Source of the DNA: Owenia fusiformis
Taxonomy: Eukaryota > Annelida > Polychaeta > Sabellida > Oweniidae
Direction: 5' to 3'
Length of the DNA: 64,000 bases
Assembly (NCBI GenBank): GCA_903813345.2
Contig: CAIIXF020000011.1
Coordinates: forward strand, 4,242,571 to 4,306,570
Positions 63,585 through 64,000 of this stretch are shown here, piece by piece. The notes under the pieces are model-generated. The model searched no databases, was not told the origin of the DNA, and saw only the letters and a program-made list of their open reading frames with translations. The translations under genes and the position numbers were made by a program. Each line of letters starts with the position of its first letter. The first letter of the stretch is position 1.

Positions 63585-63769
63585 GCCCGTAGCCATAGGG
63601 GTTCGATGGGTTCGAGCGACTCTTACCCCTTCCCCCCCCCCCCCTTTATTCTTACCCCCCTGGCCACAAAATCTTTCAAAATAATGCAGTTTTGCACCAT
63701 TCTGAGCACTTCTGAGTGATTTTGGCCGTTGACCGTTGACCACCCCCTTGAAAAATCCTGGCTACGGGC
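63585..63769. mobile_element. MITE with GCCCGTAGCC ends
   Basis: Begins gcccgtagcc and ends ggctacgggc. Close to the left end is a run of eighteen C residues (from about 63630) after ctcttaccccttcc. Such CGTAGCC...GGCTACGG elements are common in marine invertebrates. No coding capacity. Confidence 0.75.
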
Positions 63770-63784
63770 CTGAAACTGGTAACT

Positions 63785-63850
63785 GGTCAACTCGTACCCA
63801 AGACAAGTCGTACCCAAGACAACTGGTACCCAAGACAACTCGTACCCAAG
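63785..63850 (+). repeat. 17-bp tandem repeat
   Basis: Four copies of aactcgtacccaagaca with g/t and c/g changes (gtcgtaccc, actggtaccc). It follows the MITE directly. Confidence 0.85.
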
Positions 63851-64000
63851 TATATATTTTGTTTTGAATCAAGCGTTGGACTGGGAATGTGAATAGATAT
63901 ACATATAATAATTGTAACAAACTGTTCAGAATAGTTTAAAGTTTGAAGAAGAATTTTCGGAAGAAATTGATTTAATTTTGTGACATTTTGAGCTGAGTGT

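Overview
This is a window from an animal nuclear genome. It is AT-rich, its genes are split by long GT-AG introns with clean phase joins, and it is crowded with decayed TA-flanked mariner-type elements, palindromic MITEs and tRNA-derived repeats. The protein families (secreted EGF/vWD protein, transgelin, CUB/LDLa receptor) and repeat types fit a marine invertebrate such as a hemichordate or lophotrochozoan. I cannot name the species from sequence alone. There are no CRISPR arrays, operons or rRNA genes. Apart from repeat-derived tRNA-like heads I see no tRNA.

Three protein-coding genes can be assembled exon by exon. (1) Minus strand, 15691 to 2824: six exons with consistent splice phases and a total of exactly 1788 nt give a 595-residue secreted protein. 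It has a signal peptide, a helical N-terminal region of about 200 residues that I do not recognise, one EGF-like module, one von Willebrand factor D (vWD) domain and a cysteine-rich C-terminus. (2) Plus strand, 21988 to 27254: four exons give a complete 202-residue transgelin/calponin-family protein (CH domain plus one calponin repeat). (3) Minus strand, about 57938 to 36580: a type I membrane protein with five clear CUB domains and a damaged or unresolved sixth (CUB5), one LDL-receptor class A module, a transmembrane helix and a short basic tail. This is the neuropilin-and-tolloid-like (NETO) layout with extra CUB domains. CUB5 has an apparent one-base frameshift and an unresolved 5' part, and the signal-peptide exon is a proposal.

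Gene 1 and gene 2 are divergent with about 6.3 kb between them. Gene 2 and gene 3 are convergent with about 9.3 kb between them. The non-coding space is mostly repeats. There are four mariner-type elements with visible transposase remnants or long inverted ends (12318-13391, 32006-33080, 35431-36404, 55970-57512). A 1500-bp element (33661-35160) and an 814-bp element (19895-20708) have dense short subterminal repeats. There is a 252-bp MITE family with three copies, several perfect hairpins, minisatellites, and a tandem repeat that supplies the last codons and stop of gene 3. Nothing suggests the three genes act in one pathway. Two are extracellular or cell-surface proteins and one is a cytoskeletal protein.
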